Of a stretch of 64,000 nucleotides of DNA, positions 17,466-27,654 are shown piece by piece. The DNA lies in assembly GCA_016938235.1 (NCBI GenBank), contig JAFGVA010000150.1, positions 106,831 to 170,830 on the forward strand, given 5' to 3'. Source of the DNA: Bacteroidales bacterium. Its GTDB lineage: Bacteria > Bacteroidota > Bacteroidia > Bacteroidales > UBA10428. The stretch's first letter is position 1, and every line of letters begins with the position of its first letter. The translations under genes and the position numbers were made by a program. Below the pieces are notes generated by a model. It was not told the DNA's origin. It searched no databases and saw only the letters and a list, made by a program, of their open reading frames with translations.

Positions 17466-18806
17466 ATGAGGACAAAACAAAAGAGTAACAAGATTAACCT
17501 GGTCACCCTCGGATGTTCAAAAAATACGGTCGATTCCGAAAAACTTTCAGGTCAGCTTAAAGCAAACAATCTTGAGGTTATTTATGATGCTGACGCCAGG
17601 TCTGCCAGAACTGTCGTTATAAATACCTGCGGTTTTATTGCAGATGCTAAAGAAGAATCTATAAACACCATCCTTGAATATGTTGAGGCCAAGCAACAGG
17701 GACTAATTGATAGGGTATATGTAATGGGTTGTTTGTCTGAAAGATATAAAAAAGAGCTTCCATCTGAAATACCTGAAGTTGACGCTATGTTTGGTGTTAA
17801 TAATCTGAAAGATATAGTTGAAATATTAGGAGGTAATTATAAAAAAGAACTACTCGGAGAGCGAATACTTTCAACACCTTCGCATTATGCATATCTGAAG
17901 ATTTCTGAAGGTTGTGACAGAAACTGTTCTTTTTGTGCCATTCCTTTAATACGTGGAAAGCATAAATCAGTTTTAAAAGAAGCTTTAGTTGACGAAGCCA
18001 AATCTCTTGTATCACAAGGGGTTAAAGAGTTAATTTTAATCGCTCAGGATTTAACCTATTATGGTATAGATATTTATAAAAAACAAGCACTGGCCGATTT
18101 GTTAAAAGAACTTTCGGATATTGACGGTTTAAAATGGATTCGTTTGCATTATGCCTATCCATCGGCATTTCCGAAAGATGTATTGCAGGTAATGAGGGAA
18201 AGGGAAAATATTTGTAATTACCTGGATATTCCTTTTCAGCATGTAAGCGATAATGTTCTCAAAAACATGAGAAGAGGAGTTAACAGCTCGCAAACTTATG
18301 AATTGATTAGACAATTCCGAAGCGAAATACCCGAACTAATATTAAGAACAACGCTGCTTGTTGGCCATCCGGGCGAAACTGAGCAGGATTTTGAGCAATT
18401 AAAAGAATTCGTTAGGGAAGTGAAGTTCGACAGGCTTGGTGTTTTTACCTATTCTGAAGAAGAAGACACCTGGGCTGCTGAAAAATTCAGGGATGACATA
18501 CCACAGGAAGTCAAAGAACAGAGAGCTGCTGAAATTATGGAAATTCAGGAAGAAATTTCATTGAAGAAAAATGAGGCAAAGATTGGCAAAGTATACACAG
18601 TAATTATTGACCGACAGGAGGGCGATTACTGGGTTGCCCGCACAGAAGGGGATTCACCCGAGGTCGATAATGAAGTTCTTATTTCTACCGGTAAGAAACT
18701 GGATACAGGTAAATTCTACAAGGTAAAAGTTATCGCTGCAGATATTTTTGATATTTATGCTTGTGTACATTTAAGTTGTCAGCAATTACATGAAGATGCT
18801 TTTTAG
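17466..18806 (+). CDS. rimO: Ribosomal protein S12 methylthiotransferase RimO
   Basis: A 446-residue radical-SAM enzyme that methylthiolates the conserved Asp of ribosomal protein S12. The N-terminal MTTase domain has its cluster cysteines at Cys17 (LVTLGCSKNTVDSE), Cys55 (INTCGF) and Cys89 (VMGCL). The radical-SAM cluster is CDRNCSFC with Cys150, Cys154 and Cys157. A TRAM domain fills the last ~65 residues (IGKVYTVIIDRQEGDYWVAR onward). The stop leads into a gene-poor stretch of decayed sequence. Confidence 0.96.
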   Translation: MRTKQKSNKINLVTLGCSKNTVDSEKLSGQLKANNLEVIYDADARSARTVVINTCGFIADAKEESINTILEYVEAKQQGLIDRVYVMGCLSERYKKELPSEIPEVDAMFGVNNLKDIVEILGGNYKKELLGERILSTPSHYAYLKISEGCDRNCSFCAIPLIRGKHKSVLKEALVDEAKSLVSQGVKELILIAQDLTYYGIDIYKKQALADLLKELSDIDGLKWIRLHYAYPSAFPKDVLQVMRERENICNYLDIPFQHVSDNVLKNMRRGVNSSQTYELIRQFRSEIPELILRTTLLVGHPGETEQDFEQLKEFVREVKFDRLGVFTYSEEEDTWAAEKFRDDIPQEVKEQRAAEIMEIQEEISLKKNEAKIGKVYTVIIDRQEGDYWVARTEGDSPEVDNEVLISTGKKLDTGKFYKVKVIAADIFDIYACVHLSCQQLHEDAF

Positions 18807-19065
18807 GATATAAAAGGGAATACCGAATTTTACCCCCACAAAATAACATTCTCCTTCGTCCTTGTTTTACTTTCTGAAGGAAAACTTAAAACAACTCCTC
18901 AATCGAAAGATATCTTTAACTCATTCCCAAAAGAACATCGTTAATTACCCAATATTCTTAAAAGACGAGAAGAAGTGGATAAATTTAGGGGAAGATGTTA
19001 TAGATTTTATTTAATGAATGTTATAATTTAGACAATAATTGATTTTTAGTTTAGTTGTTTATTAA

Positions 19066-19230
19066 ATGGATAATGAATTCGATATCGATTATTTGCAGGG
19101 GTGCTTAAGAATGACTCCTGAAGAGCGCATGAAGAAAGGCTTTGAACTATCCGAATGGGCAATTAGCCTTAATCGTTGGCACAAAGAACAGCTTGAAAGA
19201 GATTTAGAAACAGGATTCGTATTAAGATGA
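19066..19230 (+). CDS. 54-residue protein upstream of a decayed nucleotidyltransferase
   Basis: A short intact frame, MDNEFDIDYL ... TGFVLR, mostly helical and charged, with MTPEERMKKGFELSEWAISL in its centre. Its TGA stop overlaps the ATG of the next frame (ATGA), the coupling expected of a two-gene operon. The following gene is a broken nucleotidyltransferase. I infer that this is the small first partner of a minimal-nucleotidyltransferase pair (toxin-antitoxin-like), now orphaned. No family is recognised. Confidence 0.5.
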   Translation: MDNEFDIDYLQGCLRMTPEERMKKGFELSEWAISLNRWHKEQLERDLETGFVLR

Positions 19231-19525
19231 GCGGATTAACAGACTTTTACCTGGCTTTTTTTAAAGCATTCGATGATTTAAAGGTTGAATATATGACAGT
19301 TGGAGGGCATGCCGTTATATACCACGGTTAGTAAGGGCTACGAGCGATTTGGATTTATGGATAAATACAGAAGCCGAGAACCTGGAAAGGCTGTTTAAAG
19401 CCTTAATATGATTGGGATATAAGGAAGATATATGCAGAGAGGCGATAAAATACATGAAGGAAAATCACATGATAAAAATACCCAAAGGGAGCGAGAAGAA
19501 GCCTAAAACAAGCATTAAAAACTAA
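19227..19525 (+). pseudogene. Decayed nucleotidyltransferase (DUF6036/minimal-NTase type)
   Basis: Starts MSGLTDFYLAFFKAFDDL then YMTVGGHAVIYHG, followed by a TAG. One base further on, the frame resumes as VRATSDLDLWINTEAENLERL, so one base has been lost between YHG and VRAT. The parts together give the GGHAVxxHGxxRxTxDLDLW signature of nucleotidyltransferases that act as antitoxins or AbiEii-like partners. A TGA then interrupts KALI-LGYKED, a large piece of the middle is missing, and the frame ends with AIKYMKENHMIKIP. Three independent lesions mean it is dead. Confidence 0.8.
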
Positions 19526-19554
19526 AAATAAACGGATGAAAAGAGGTTTTATAA

Positions 19555-19590
19555 GGCACAAAAAAACCCCGCAAAACTCATTTACGGGGT
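19555..19590 (-). terminator. Rho-independent terminator of clpC
   Basis: On the minus strand ACCCCG (19585-19590) pairs with CGGGGT (19566-19571) across a 13-base loop and is followed by a T run (19555-19565 on top as A). It lies 22 bases after the clpC stop. Confidence 0.8.
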
Positions 19591-19612
19591 CTCAATAATA
19601 TTAAATCATCGA

Positions 19613-22213
19613 TTAATTCTCTTCTTTCTTCTTTGGTGATAACTTTTTGTCTTTATCATCCTTACCTTCAGATAGTTTCTTATCCTGATGAACAACATCC
19701 ATTTTTATCTTTTCATCCTTATCATCAAAACTAACTTCAATTTTGTCACCTTCACGAATATCGGCTTTTATAATTACCTCAGCCATTGGATCTTCGAGGT
19801 ATTTTTGAATTGCTCGCTTCAATGGTCTGGCACCAAACTGTATATCATAGCCTTTTTCGGCAATATAATCTTTGGCTTCGGTGGTAAGAGTTATCGAATA
19901 GCCCAGAGATTCAATCCGTTTGTATAAGCCTGCAAGTTCTATATCAATTATCTTGAAAATATCTTCTTTTGTAAGCGCATTGAACAGTACAACATCATCC
20001 AGCCTGTTTAAGAACTCCGGAGCAAAAGCTTTTTTCAATGCATTCTGTATCACGCTTTTTGCATATTCATTAGACTGGGCTTGCTTACTGGTTGTCGAAA
20101 ATCCTACTCCCTGTCCAAAATCTTTAAGCTGACGTGTTCCAATGTTAGAGGTCATGATAATGATAGTATTCCTGAAATCAATTCTACGTCCAAGACTATC
20201 AGTTAATTGACCTTCATCTAATACTTGAAGTAAAAGATGGAAAACATCGGGGTGAGCTTTTTCAATTTCGTCTAATAATACAACTGAATAGGGCTTACGA
20301 CGCACTTTTTCGGTAAGCTGTCCACCTTCTTCATAACCAATGTATCCTGGAGGCGCTCCAACAAGGCGGGATACAGAAAACTTCTCCATATATTCGCTCA
20401 TATCAACCCGAATCAGGTTATCGTATGAATCAAAAAGATAGCGTGCAAGAACTTTGGCAAGCTGGGTTTTTCCTACACCGGTAGGGCCCAGGAATATAAA
20501 GGTACCGATAGGTTTGTTAGGATCTTTAAGACCTGCCCGGTTACGCTGAATCGATTTGACGATTTTTGTAATCGCTTCGTCCTGACCGATAACACTACCT
20601 TTTATTTCATCATTCATTTTCAGAAGTCGTGTTCCTTCGGCCTGAGCTATACGCTGAACAGGAACACCAGTCATCATAGCCACAACTTCGGCAACCTTTT
20701 CTTCATCAACCAGTTCGCGGTTACGAGCCAGTTCTTTTTCCCATCTGAGTTTTTCTTCTTCAAGATCTTCAATCAATTCCTTTTCCTTATCCCGGAAGCT
20801 GGCTGCTTTTTCGAAATTCTGATTTTTTACAGCATTTATCTTTTCCTTCTTGGTTTCTTCAACCTTCTTTTCCAACTCCAGAATTGAACCTGGAACAACA
20901 ATATTGGATATATGCACACGCGAACCGGATTCATCTAAAGCATCAATGGCTTTGTCGGGCAAATGCCGATCCGTAATATACCTGTTGGTTAATTTCACGC
21001 AGGCATTAAGAGCTTCTTCTGTATATATAACATTATGATGATCTTCGTACCGTTCTTTAATATTATTTAAAATCTCAAAGGTTTCGTCTTCCGAAGTTGG
21101 TTCAACCATAACTTTCTGGAAGCGACGTTCAAGTGCTCCGTCTTTCTCAATGTGTTGTCTGTACTCATCAAGGGTAGTTGCACCTATACATTGAATTTCG
21201 CCGCGGGCAAGGGCAGGTTTAAGCATATTTGCAGCATCAAGCGAACCGGTAGCTCCACCAGCACCAACAATGGTGTGTATTTCGTCGATAAAGAGTATTA
21301 CATCGTTTGTTTTCTGAAGTTCGTTAAGTATCGCCTTCATACGCTCTTCAAATTGGCCACGGTACTTTGTACCAGCAACAATTGATGCCAAATCAAGAGT
21401 AACAACCCGTTTTCCAAACAGAACTCTCGAAACTTTTCTTCTGTTGATACGCATAGCAAGACCTTCTGCAATAGCAGATTTTCCAACACCGGGCTCACCA
21501 ATAAGAATTGGATTGTTTTTCTTTCTCCGGCTTAATATCTGAGCTATCCGCTCAATTTCCTTTTCACGGCCAACAATTGGATCCAGACGATCTTCTTCGG
21601 CAGCCTTGGTGAGGTCAATACCGAAATTGTCGAGTACCGGAGTTTCCGAGCTTGATTTGGAGTTTTGTTCAGAGCCTCCGCCTGCAGATTTACCTGGCCC
21701 GAAAGTGCTTCCTGGCGGTTCATCTTCATCGCCGGGGAATTCACTTTTTGGTTCCTGGCTTTTTAGACTTTCATCCTGGTTTTCTTTTTCAAGTTCATGC
21801 CTTACCCTGTCATAATTAACCTGGTGCGAGGCTAATACTTGCGATATATTGGCTTTTTCGTCTTTAAGAATGGCCAATAGCAAGTGTCCGGTATCAATAG
21901 TTGTTTTATTCAATGCTTTTGCTTCTAGGTAAACCAGTTTAAGAATTCTTTCTGAAGATCGTAACAGAGGAATATTATCGGTCTGGGTAATTTTAATAGG
22001 ACCGGAGGGACTCAATGAGTTCTCAATATCTCTGCGCAAGTCATAAAGATTCGCTCCAAGTGTTATCAATACATCTATTGCAATGCCTTCCCCTTCACGT
22101 AGTATCCCAAGAAAAAGGTGTTCGGGGCCTATCTCGGTGTTGCCCAGTCTAATAGCCTCTTCCTTGCTATAGGATAGTACGTCTTTTATCCGTTGTGAAA
22201 ATTTCGCATCCAT
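19613..22213 (-). CDS. clpC: ATP-dependent Clp protease ATP-binding subunit ClpC
   Basis: An 866-residue AAA+ unfoldase that feeds substrates to ClpP. In order: two Clp_N repeats (about 1-140), a Gly/Ser/Pro-rich linker (150-195), AAA-1 with Walker A GEPGVGKS at 239-246 and Walker B VILFIDEIH, a UVR/coiled-coil middle domain (449-490), AAA-2 with Walker A GPTGVGKT at 576-583, and the C-terminal ClpB-D2 small domain with GARPLKRAIQKYLEDP. The charged Lys/Asp tail after about 840 is low-complexity. I place the start at ATG 22213 (MDAKFSQRIKDVL), where homologues begin, not at the in-frame TTG 22231. Divergent from gyrA. Confidence 0.95.
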   Translation of the reverse strand: MDAKFSQRIKDVLSYSKEEAIRLGNTEIGPEHLFLGILREGEGIAIDVLITLGANLYDLRRDIENSLSPSGPIKITQTDNIPLLRSSERILKLVYLEAKALNKTTIDTGHLLLAILKDEKANISQVLASHQVNYDRVRHELEKENQDESLKSQEPKSEFPGDEDEPPGSTFGPGKSAGGGSEQNSKSSSETPVLDNFGIDLTKAAEEDRLDPIVGREKEIERIAQILSRRKKNNPILIGEPGVGKSAIAEGLAMRINRRKVSRVLFGKRVVTLDLASIVAGTKYRGQFEERMKAILNELQKTNDVILFIDEIHTIVGAGGATGSLDAANMLKPALARGEIQCIGATTLDEYRQHIEKDGALERRFQKVMVEPTSEDETFEILNNIKERYEDHHNVIYTEEALNACVKLTNRYITDRHLPDKAIDALDESGSRVHISNIVVPGSILELEKKVEETKKEKINAVKNQNFEKAASFRDKEKELIEDLEEEKLRWEKELARNRELVDEEKVAEVVAMMTGVPVQRIAQAEGTRLLKMNDEIKGSVIGQDEAITKIVKSIQRNRAGLKDPNKPIGTFIFLGPTGVGKTQLAKVLARYLFDSYDNLIRVDMSEYMEKFSVSRLVGAPPGYIGYEEGGQLTEKVRRKPYSVVLLDEIEKAHPDVFHLLLQVLDEGQLTDSLGRRIDFRNTIIIMTSNIGTRQLKDFGQGVGFSTTSKQAQSNEYAKSVIQNALKKAFAPEFLNRLDDVVLFNALTKEDIFKIIDIELAGLYKRIESLGYSITLTTEAKDYIAEKGYDIQFGARPLKRAIQKYLEDPMAEVIIKADIREGDKIEVSFDDKDEKIKMDVVHQDKKLSEGKDDKDKKLSPKKKEEN

Positions 22214-22228
22214 AAGTAATTTGCTATA

Positions 22229-22236
22229 CAAAGTTA
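22229..22236 (-). promoter_or_regulatory. -7 promoter element of clpC
   Basis: The minus strand reads TAACTTTG, perfect to TAnnTTTG, 15 bases before ATG 22213, implying a leader of about ten bases or fewer. It also argues against the TTG start at 22231, which would overlap the box. Confidence 0.5.
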
Positions 22237-22422
22237 TCAGTCAAAATACGCGCTATTTGTAATTACAAATATAGTATAAATTAAAAACGTTTTATGAACA
22301 TGTTTTGTTGATAATTACTAACTATTTTCTTTATAAAACTCGCTATAAATATCTACTTTCGTATGCTCTTTACAAATAAATTTACAAATATTTTTCCACA
22401 ATTAAAATAGTAGATATCCGAA

Positions 22423-24957
22423 ATGGCAGAAGGAGAAAACATTATTAAGATAAATATTGAGGAGGAAATGAAATCGGCCTACATCGATTATTCGATGTCG
22501 GTTATCGTTTCAAGGGCATTACCCGATGTGAGAGATGGTTTTAAACCGGTTCACCGCAGGGTACTGTTCGGAATGTCTGAATTAGGTGTAATGTCAAACC
22601 GGCCATATAAAAAGTCGGCCAGGATAGTGGGAGAGGTTCTGGGTAAATACCACCCACACGGAGATTCATCTGTGTACGATACTATGGTTCGTATGGCTCA
22701 GGATTGGTCTTTAAGGTATCCTCTCGTTGACGGACAGGGTAACTTTGGTTCAATGGATGGTGACAGTCCTGCTGCTATGCGTTATACCGAGGCCAGGCTG
22801 AGAAAGATTGCAGAAGAAACTTTATCAGACATTGATAAAAATACCGTTGATTTCCAGCTCAATTTTGATGATACGCTTGAAGAGCCGACCGTTTTGCCAA
22901 CCAGGATTCCAAACTTATTGGTAAATGGTGCTTCTGGTATTGCTGTTGGTATGGCAACTAACATGCCTCCACATAATATTCGGGAGGTGTGTAATGCTAC
23001 AAAAGCATATATCGACAACAACGATATTGAGATTGAAGAGTTGATGCAGCACGTAAAAGCTCCTGATTTTCCAACCGGAGGTACTATTTATGGTGTTAAA
23101 GGCATAAAAGATGCTTTTGAAACAGGCAGAGGAAGAATTGTACTAAGAGCAAAGTCTGAAATAGAAATAACAGATACAGGCCGTGAGCGTATTGTCATTA
23201 CCGAAATACCCTACCAGGTAAATAAAGCGGAAATGATTCGCAAGATTGCTGAAATGATTAATGAGAAGAAACTCGAAGGTATCTCATACATTAATGATGA
23301 ATCGGACAGGAACGGTCTTCGTATTGTTATTATTTTAAAGAAAGAAGCGCAAGCAAGTGTTGTTCTCAATAATTTATACAAGTATTCTCAGCTTCAAACT
23401 TCGTTTAGTGTAAACAATATTGCACTTGTTAAGGGTAGGCCTAAGTTGTTGAATTTAAAACAATTAATAGCCTATTTTGTAGAGCACAGGCATGAGGTTG
23501 TTATCCGCAGAACCCAATTTGAACTTAAGAAAGCAGAAGACAGGCAACATATTCTTGAAGGATTAATAATTGCCAGCGATAATATCGACGAAGTAATTCG
23601 TATTATCAGGGCTTCAGCTTCGCCCGACGATGCACGTAATGCTTTAATTGAAGCATTCAAACTGTCAGATATTCAAGCAAGAGCGATTGTTGAAATGCGC
23701 TTAAGACAGTTGACTGGTCTTGAACAGGATAAACTTAGAAGTGAGTACGAAGATTTAACCAAATTAATAACTCACCTGAAAGAAATACTTGAAAGTGAAT
23801 CTATGCGTATGCAGATTATCAAGGATGAGCTTTTGGAGGTTAGTGATAAGTTTGGTGACGAAAGACGTACAGATATTGTTCCTGATGCCGGTGAGTTCAA
23901 TCCTGAAGATTTCTATGCTGATGAAGATATGTTAATCACAATATCGCATCTGGGATATATAAAAAGAACACCACTTATTGAGTACCGCACTCAAAATCGG
24001 GGTGGATTTGGTTCAAAAGGCTCTGATACACGCGAAGCTGACTTTCTTGAGCATATGTTTCATGCAACCATGCACAATACCTTGTTATTCTTTACTGAAA
24101 AGGGTAAGTGTTTCTGGCTGAAAGTGTATGAAATTCCGGAAGGAACAAAAACTTCTAAAGGAAGAGCTATTCAGAATTTGATACAAATTGAACCCAATGA
24201 TAAAGTTAAAGCCTTTATAAATGTTAAGAACTTTTCAGATCCGGGTTATGTAAATTCTAATTTTATTGTACTTGCTACAAAAGAAGGGTTAATTAAGAAA
24301 ACTAACCTGGAGGCCTATTCTCGTCCACGAACAAACGGAATTATTGCCATAAACTTCAGAGAAGGAGATAGTTTAATTCAGGCCAGACTAACTAATGGCA
24401 CAAATGAAATCGTACTTGCGGTTCGGTCAGGTAAAGCTATTCGTTTCAACGAAAAAACCGTAAGAACCGTTGGCCGAACAGCCCTTGGCGTTAGAGGTGT
24501 GAAGTTTTCAACACCAAACGATGAAGTTATTGGAATGATTACAGTGGATGCTGAAAATAAAGATACAACGGTGCTTGTTGTATCAGAAAAAGGCTTTGGA
24601 AAACGTACTCATATCGATGATTACCGAATTACCAACAGGGGTGGAAAAGGAGTGAAGACTATCAATGTAACTGAAAAGACAGGATCACTTATATCGATAA
24701 AAGCAGTTTCTGAAGATACTGATTTAATGATAATTAACCGCACTGGTATAACAATAAGGCTTGCAGTTGAGGCTATTAGGGTTGCAGGTAGAGCAACACA
24801 GGGTGTAAAACTTATTAACCTCAGAGAAGGAGATTCAATTGCCGCCGTAGCTACAGTAGTTAAAAGTGAAGATATAGAAAACGAAATACAGGAAAATACA
24901 GCGGGGGATGAAAACAGTCTTCAGGAAGGTGAAAACGATACTCCTGCAATGGAGTAA
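22423..24957 (+). CDS. gyrA: DNA gyrase subunit A
   Basis: An 844-residue type IIA topoisomerase subunit, the DNA-cleaving half of gyrase. The N-terminus has [17 protein letters not shown]. The catalytic tyrosine is Tyr121 in [10 protein letters not shown]. The quinolone-resistance region reads [10 protein letters not shown] with Ser82 and Asp86 at the E. coli 83 and 87 positions, the sensitive-type residues. The C-terminal domain of six beta-pinwheel blades runs from about 500; the GyrA box region reads [10 protein letters not shown] (canonical QRRGGKG), so the box is relaxed but recognisable. An acidic tail follows. ATG 22423 is the only good start. Confidence 0.97.
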   Translation: MAEGENIIKINIEEEMKSAYIDYSMSVIVSRALPDVRDGFKPVHRRVLFGMSELGVMSNRPYKKSARIVGEVLGKYHPHGDSSVYDTMVRMAQDWSLRYPLVDGQGNFGSMDGDSPAAMRYTEARLRKIAEETLSDIDKNTVDFQLNFDDTLEEPTVLPTRIPNLLVNGASGIAVGMATNMPPHNIREVCNATKAYIDNNDIEIEELMQHVKAPDFPTGGTIYGVKGIKDAFETGRGRIVLRAKSEIEITDTGRERIVITEIPYQVNKAEMIRKIAEMINEKKLEGISYINDESDRNGLRIVIILKKEAQASVVLNNLYKYSQLQTSFSVNNIALVKGRPKLLNLKQLIAYFVEHRHEVVIRRTQFELKKAEDRQHILEGLIIASDNIDEVIRIIRASASPDDARNALIEAFKLSDIQARAIVEMRLRQLTGLEQDKLRSEYEDLTKLITHLKEILESESMRMQIIKDELLEVSDKFGDERRTDIVPDAGEFNPEDFYADEDMLITISHLGYIKRTPLIEYRTQNRGGFGSKGSDTREADFLEHMFHATMHNTLLFFTEKGKCFWLKVYEIPEGTKTSKGRAIQNLIQIEPNDKVKAFINVKNFSDPGYVNSNFIVLATKEGLIKKTNLEAYSRPRTNGIIAINFREGDSLIQARLTNGTNEIVLAVRSGKAIRFNEKTVRTVGRTALGVRGVKFSTPNDEVIGMITVDAENKDTTVLVVSEKGFGKRTHIDDYRITNRGGKGVKTINVTEKTGSLISIKAVSEDTDLMIINRTGITIRLAVEAIRVAGRATQGVKLINLREGDSIAAVATVVKSEDIENEIQENTAGDENSLQEGENDTPAME

Positions 24958-24998
24958 ACCCGTATTGAATTGACAGATATTTTTTGCATTTTATAAAT

Positions 24999-25033
24999 TT
25001 TGCCATACCTTGCGCAGGTGTGGCAAATTTTTT
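24999..25033 (+). terminator. Rho-independent terminator of gyrA
   Basis: A twelve-base stem, TTTGCCATACCT (24999-25010) with AGGTGTGGCAAA (25016-25027), one G-U, a 5-base loop and six T downstream. It lies 40 bases after the gyrA stop. Confidence 0.85.
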
Positions 25034-25069
25034 GCTTTAGATTTATTATAAAATATAAAACTTACAGAA

Positions 25070-26401
25070 ATGAATAAGCTAATATCAATCTTAACACTAT
25101 TGATTTTACTGGTTCCGGGAATACTTAAAGCACAGGATGCCAGTACTCAAAAACCAACAACAGAATATCCTATTCTTGAGAACAAGCTTAAGAAAAGTGA
25201 TGAACAAAAGGAAGATCCTAAGAAAAATGTAAATCCAAAGTTTTGGTTATCAAGAGCTGACCTTATGATGGATATCTACAATGTAGACAGGAAGTACATT
25301 GAAGGACAGGCTTTGGTAAGTATTAAATTTTATTACGGAGAGCCAAAAGAAATCAAATCGGAAGAAAAAGATGGCAAACTTTATGAAACATATGTTTATG
25401 ACCGGGTTAACGTCATTTTTGAAAATGGAAATCTATATAACTATGTAACAACTCAGCCTGTTGGCCAAAATGTTTTAACAGAAGCTTTGGCATCATTAAA
25501 AAAAGCTCAGGAACTGGATACAGATGGAAAACTAAATAAGAAAATTGGCGAAGCCTATAGCTCTCTTAGTGAGTTATTTGTCCACAAAGGAGGTAGAGAT
25601 TATTTTTACGATCAGGACACAAAATCTGCGTTCGATAATTTTACCGCAGCTTTGGATATAAATGAGATTGTTAGTGCTCCGATTGATACTTCACTTATGT
25701 TTAATTGCGGATTAATTGCACACCAGAACAATATGACTGATGAAAGCATAAAGTATTTCAGTAAAGTATTGGAATATAATTATCCAAATCCAAAATCGTA
25801 TGTATTTATTAAGCAAAGTTATTTTACCAAGGGTGATACGGCAAAAGGAATGGACTATTTAAAGGAAGGTTTTGAGAAATTCCCTGATAGCCAGGATATT
25901 TTAATAGAATTTATTAATTACTACCTGATTACCGGTAAATCAGGAGAAGCTCTGGAATATATTAAGCTGGCACAGGAAAAAGATCCAACCAATATTTCAT
26001 TAATTTTTGCTGAGGCTACTTTATACGACAAAGAAGGAAATACAGACAAAGCCATAGAAACTTATAAAGGTGCAGTTGAACTGGATCCTGAGTTTTTTGA
26101 TGCATACTTTAATCTTGGTGTTGTTTATTATTATTATGCTCAGGATTTTTATGAAAAAGCTGCTGCACCTTCAAATACAAATGCTGAATTTAAGGCTATT
26201 ACAGAAAAAGGAGATGAACAACTGAAAAAAGCTACTGAACCTCTGGAAAAATGTGTTAGTCTCTATGAAAGTAAAGAACTTACTGCTGCTGAAAAAGATA
26301 CATTGAAAATTGTTTACGAAACTTTAAAGTCAATTTATTATCGCTTTAAAATGACTGAGGAGTATGATGAAGTAAAAACAAAGTTAGAAAGCATGGAATA
26401 A
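25070..26401 (+). CDS. Exported tetratricopeptide-repeat protein
   Basis: A 443-residue protein with a signal peptide (1-22, ending ...GILKAQ) and a C-terminal array of TPR units (about 145-440). Clear repeats include SAFDNFTAALDIN, ESIKYFSKVLEYNYPN, EALEYIKLAQEKDPTN, KAIETYKGAVELDPEFFDAYFNLG and KATEPLEKCVSL. TPR proteins act as scaffolds, here probably in the periplasm. The N-terminal segment (about 50-135) is not recognised. It is flanked by the gyrA terminator and its own terminator, so it is monocistronic. Confidence 0.85.
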   Translation: MNKLISILTLLILLVPGILKAQDASTQKPTTEYPILENKLKKSDEQKEDPKKNVNPKFWLSRADLMMDIYNVDRKYIEGQALVSIKFYYGEPKEIKSEEKDGKLYETYVYDRVNVIFENGNLYNYVTTQPVGQNVLTEALASLKKAQELDTDGKLNKKIGEAYSSLSELFVHKGGRDYFYDQDTKSAFDNFTAALDINEIVSAPIDTSLMFNCGLIAHQNNMTDESIKYFSKVLEYNYPNPKSYVFIKQSYFTKGDTAKGMDYLKEGFEKFPDSQDILIEFINYYLITGKSGEALEYIKLAQEKDPTNISLIFAEATLYDKEGNTDKAIETYKGAVELDPEFFDAYFNLGVVYYYYAQDFYEKAAAPSNTNAEFKAITEKGDEQLKKATEPLEKCVSLYESKELTAAEKDTLKIVYETLKSIYYRFKMTEEYDEVKTKLESME

Positions 26402-26410
26402 TACCAAAAG

Positions 26411-26443
26411 AGGGATAACTTTTTAGTTGTCCCTTTCTTTTAT
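26411..26443 (+). terminator. Rho-independent terminator of the TPR gene
   Basis: AGGGATAACT (26411-26420) pairs with AGTTGTCCCT (26425-26434), one G-U, with a 4-base T loop, followed by a T-rich run. It begins 10 bases after the stop. Confidence 0.8.
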
Positions 26444-27300
26444 TTATTCAACTTAACATAATATAAATTATACGACAAATATAAGCAAATTTGTGCCAGC
26501 TTGCTGGTTAGCATAAAATCAGTTATTAGACGCAGCATAGCGCTTTTTTATACTTTAACTGCCTTGCCGTCAACCGCACGGCTAAAAAACATAAGATGCT
26601 AGCCCACTATTTATTTTATAGATTTAAAGTGCCTTAGAATGCGATATTTGGGATAATAAACGCAAGAGTATTCACAAATTGCTTACAAATTGAACAATTC
26701 TTTATTTGTGTTCGCAAATGCTGTGCATTTCGTATCTCAGTTTGCAATGCACTTGCAGCAATAAATAAATATATCCTACACACACTATCTGACCCAAATG
26801 TATACCAGACATTTGACCTCTTTTGGCTGCCGCCCAAAAGAAACAAAAGCCCACCTCGGTTAAATTATTTGAACATAAAACTTGTACCAGTTAGATAAAA
26901 ATCAACCCATTAACTTGTTCAAGTAACATTTATACTAAGATGTTTCTTTAAAGTTCAAATACCGCATTAACCATGGATATCTACCCGCAAAGCAAATAAA
27001 AAATTAATATAATTTATGTTTATACCCCCTGCCACAAACAGGAATATTAAACTCTACTTAACATAATATTAATATGATTTGCTTTATTACATCTTTGGAG
27101 TTTTTTATCTTACAATAAAACAATCTTTCTTACATGCAAGCTTCTACGTTTCATTGTTAAGGTTTGATAATAATAATATCCAATAACTTAAAAACTTTGA
27201 TAAGTCAGTAAAGAGCTAGAGGTTACATAGCCTATCAAACTTCGGGAAAATATGGGAATAAAGCAAATTAATGGACATGGTTGAATGTTCCACGCACAAT
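26444..27300. other. Long gene-poor intergenic region
   Basis: About 850 bases with no convincing coding frame on either strand. Visible structure: a mirror-like GCCAGCTTGCTGGT (26497-26510), and a hairpin TCTTTTGG ... CCAAAAGA around 26818-26840 followed by GAAACAAAAGCCC. The segment at 26,540-26,600 is locally more G+C-rich (GCCGTCAACCGCACGGC). No repeats of a CRISPR kind and no tRNA. It looks like decayed sequence between the core genes and the HigBA/PQQ accessory block. Confidence 0.4.
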
Positions 27301-27308
27301 AAAATTCC

Positions 27309-27341
27309 ATATTATGTAAATAGTTGCTATATTTGTAATAT
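27309..27341 (+). promoter_or_regulatory. Promoter and probable operator of higBA
   Basis: TATATTTG (27328-27335) is a perfect TAnnTTTG box 18 bases before the higB ATG. It lies in one arm of an imperfect inverted repeat: 27309-27323 against 27327-27341, 11 of 15 positions matching, with a 3-base spacer. An operator overlapping the -7 box is what autorepression by a HigA-type antitoxin needs. Confidence 0.5.
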
Positions 27342-27353
27342 TATTTCTGATTT

Positions 27354-27650
27354 ATGAGTGTAATTTCATTTAGAAAACTTAGGGAGTTCTTTGAAAAAGA
27401 TCAGGCTGCAAAAGTTCCCATGCAAGATTGGTACAAAAGGGCCAAGAAAGCGGAATGGGACAATTTTAGCGATATGAAGAAAACTTTCAATTCGGTAGAT
27501 GAAGTTGGAAATGAACGATATGTTTTCAACGTTAGGGGCAACCATTATCGGATTGTGGCAAAAGTGAAATTTGTATTTAAGCGAATTTATATACGTTGGG
27601 TCGGAAACCATAAGGATTATGATAGGATTAAAAATATAGATAAATTATAA
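27354..27650 (+). CDS. higB: HigB family type II toxin (mRNA interferase)
   Basis: A 98-residue RelE-superfamily toxin of the HigB_toxin family, expected to cut mRNA at the ribosome. Recognised by VPMQDWYKRAKKAEWDNFSDMKKTFNSVD split over about 22-50, then RYVFNVRGNHYRIVAKVKF (53-71) and the C-terminal IYIRWVGNHKDYDRI, with the basic and aromatic residues that make the active surface. The toxin gene comes first, as is typical of HigBA. The antitoxin gene starts 4 bases after the stop. No truncation is seen, so the module looks intact. Confidence 0.93.
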   Translation: MSVISFRKLREFFEKDQAAKVPMQDWYKRAKKAEWDNFSDMKKTFNSVDEVGNERYVFNVRGNHYRIVAKVKFVFKRIYIRWVGNHKDYDRIKNIDKL

Positions 27651-27654
27651 GGAT

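Noticed and set aside
26634..26846. A 70-codon minus-strand frame in the gene-poor block
   Set aside because: No recognisable motif, no promoter or ribosome site, and it reads through a palindromic hairpin.
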